DNA of 7,351 nt from Phenylobacterium sp. (GTDB lineage: Bacteria; Pseudomonadota; Alphaproteobacteria; Caulobacterales; Caulobacteraceae). The notes beneath the pieces were generated by a model that saw only the letters and a list, made by a program, of their open reading frames with translations, was not told the DNA's origin and made no database searches. Shown here one piece after another: positions 7,297 through 7,351 of the stretch (its first letter is position 1; each line of letters opens with the position of its first letter). The position numbers and the translations under genes are program-made. The stretch covers positions 1 to 7,351 of the forward strand of contig JANXXA010000161.1 in the NCBI GenBank assembly GCA_025350885.1, in the 5' to 3' direction.

Positions 7297-7351
7297 CACA
7301 CCGCGTCCAGCGCCTGTTCGAGATCGGCGATCAGGTCATCGGGGTGTTCCA
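7296..7351 (-). CDS. C-terminal fragment of a gene upstream of the alpha subunit, possibly a Cys/Met-metabolism PLP enzyme
   Basis: Too short for normal ORF calling: only the last 17 codons and the TGA stop fall inside the window, reading EHPDDLIADLEQALDAV. The pattern [IL]E-x-x-[DE]DLIADLxQAL is the standard C-terminal end of the transsulfuration family (cystathionine gamma-synthase or lyase, methionine gamma-lyase, O-succinylhomoserine sulfhydrylase), where it closes the small domain. The partial first codon (xTG) fits the Leu, Val or Met expected there. That is family knowledge applied to a very short stretch, so the identity is tentative; the existence of a translated gene is supported mainly by the TGATG stop/start overlap with the alpha subunit. 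If right, the gene lies in the same operon as the amine dehydrogenase. Nothing can be said about its active site. Confidence 0.55.
   Translation of the reverse strand, partial: EHPDDLIADLEQALDAV

Noticed and set aside
7297..7299. GTG at 7299 as start of the alpha subunit
   Set aside because: It would add one residue before an ATG that already gives the common TGATG coupling arrangement; the ATG at 7296 is preferred.

Overview
This is a high-GC, gene-dense stretch with codon use and gene content typical of an alphaproteobacterium. The genus cannot be fixed from the sequence; the Caulobacterales or a related order is a guess. No RNA gene, mobile element, CRISPR array or operon promoter is visible, and no stretch longer than about 30 bases lacks a gene.

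Left part (1-4509, + strand): the end of soxB followed by complete soxD, soxA and soxG, in the standard soxBDAG order. Together they encode the heterotetrameric sarcosine oxidase, which demethylates sarcosine to glycine. It passes the one-carbon unit to tetrahydrofolate as 5,10-methylene-tetrahydrofolate and reduces O2 to H2O2. The genes are packed tightly: soxB stop abuts the soxD start, soxD and soxA share ATGA, and soxA and soxG overlap by 8 bases. The operon promoter must lie left of the window.

Right part (4539-7351, - strand, converging on the sox operon): a two-subunit flavin amine dehydrogenase of the opine oxidase / HcnBC / dye-linked proline or D-hydroxyproline dehydrogenase type. 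The alpha subunit has a Rossmann FAD domain and a BFD-like [2Fe-2S] domain. The beta subunit is a DAO-fold protein resembling SoxB but without the covalent-FMN histidine. The alpha start codon overlaps the stop of an upstream gene. Only 17 codons of that gene are inside the window; they look like the end of a Cys/Met-metabolism PLP enzyme. The small [2Fe-2S] subunit usually found with this enzyme class is not in the window.

Taken together, the region looks like a catabolic cluster for N-substituted amino acids. One enzyme oxidises sarcosine directly with O2. The other probably oxidises a related secondary amine or amino acid of unknown identity and may send electrons elsewhere. The main open points are the substrate of the right-hand complex, its link to the PLP enzyme, a tryptophan-rich C-terminal extension on its alpha subunit, and a divergent segment in the folate domain of SoxA.
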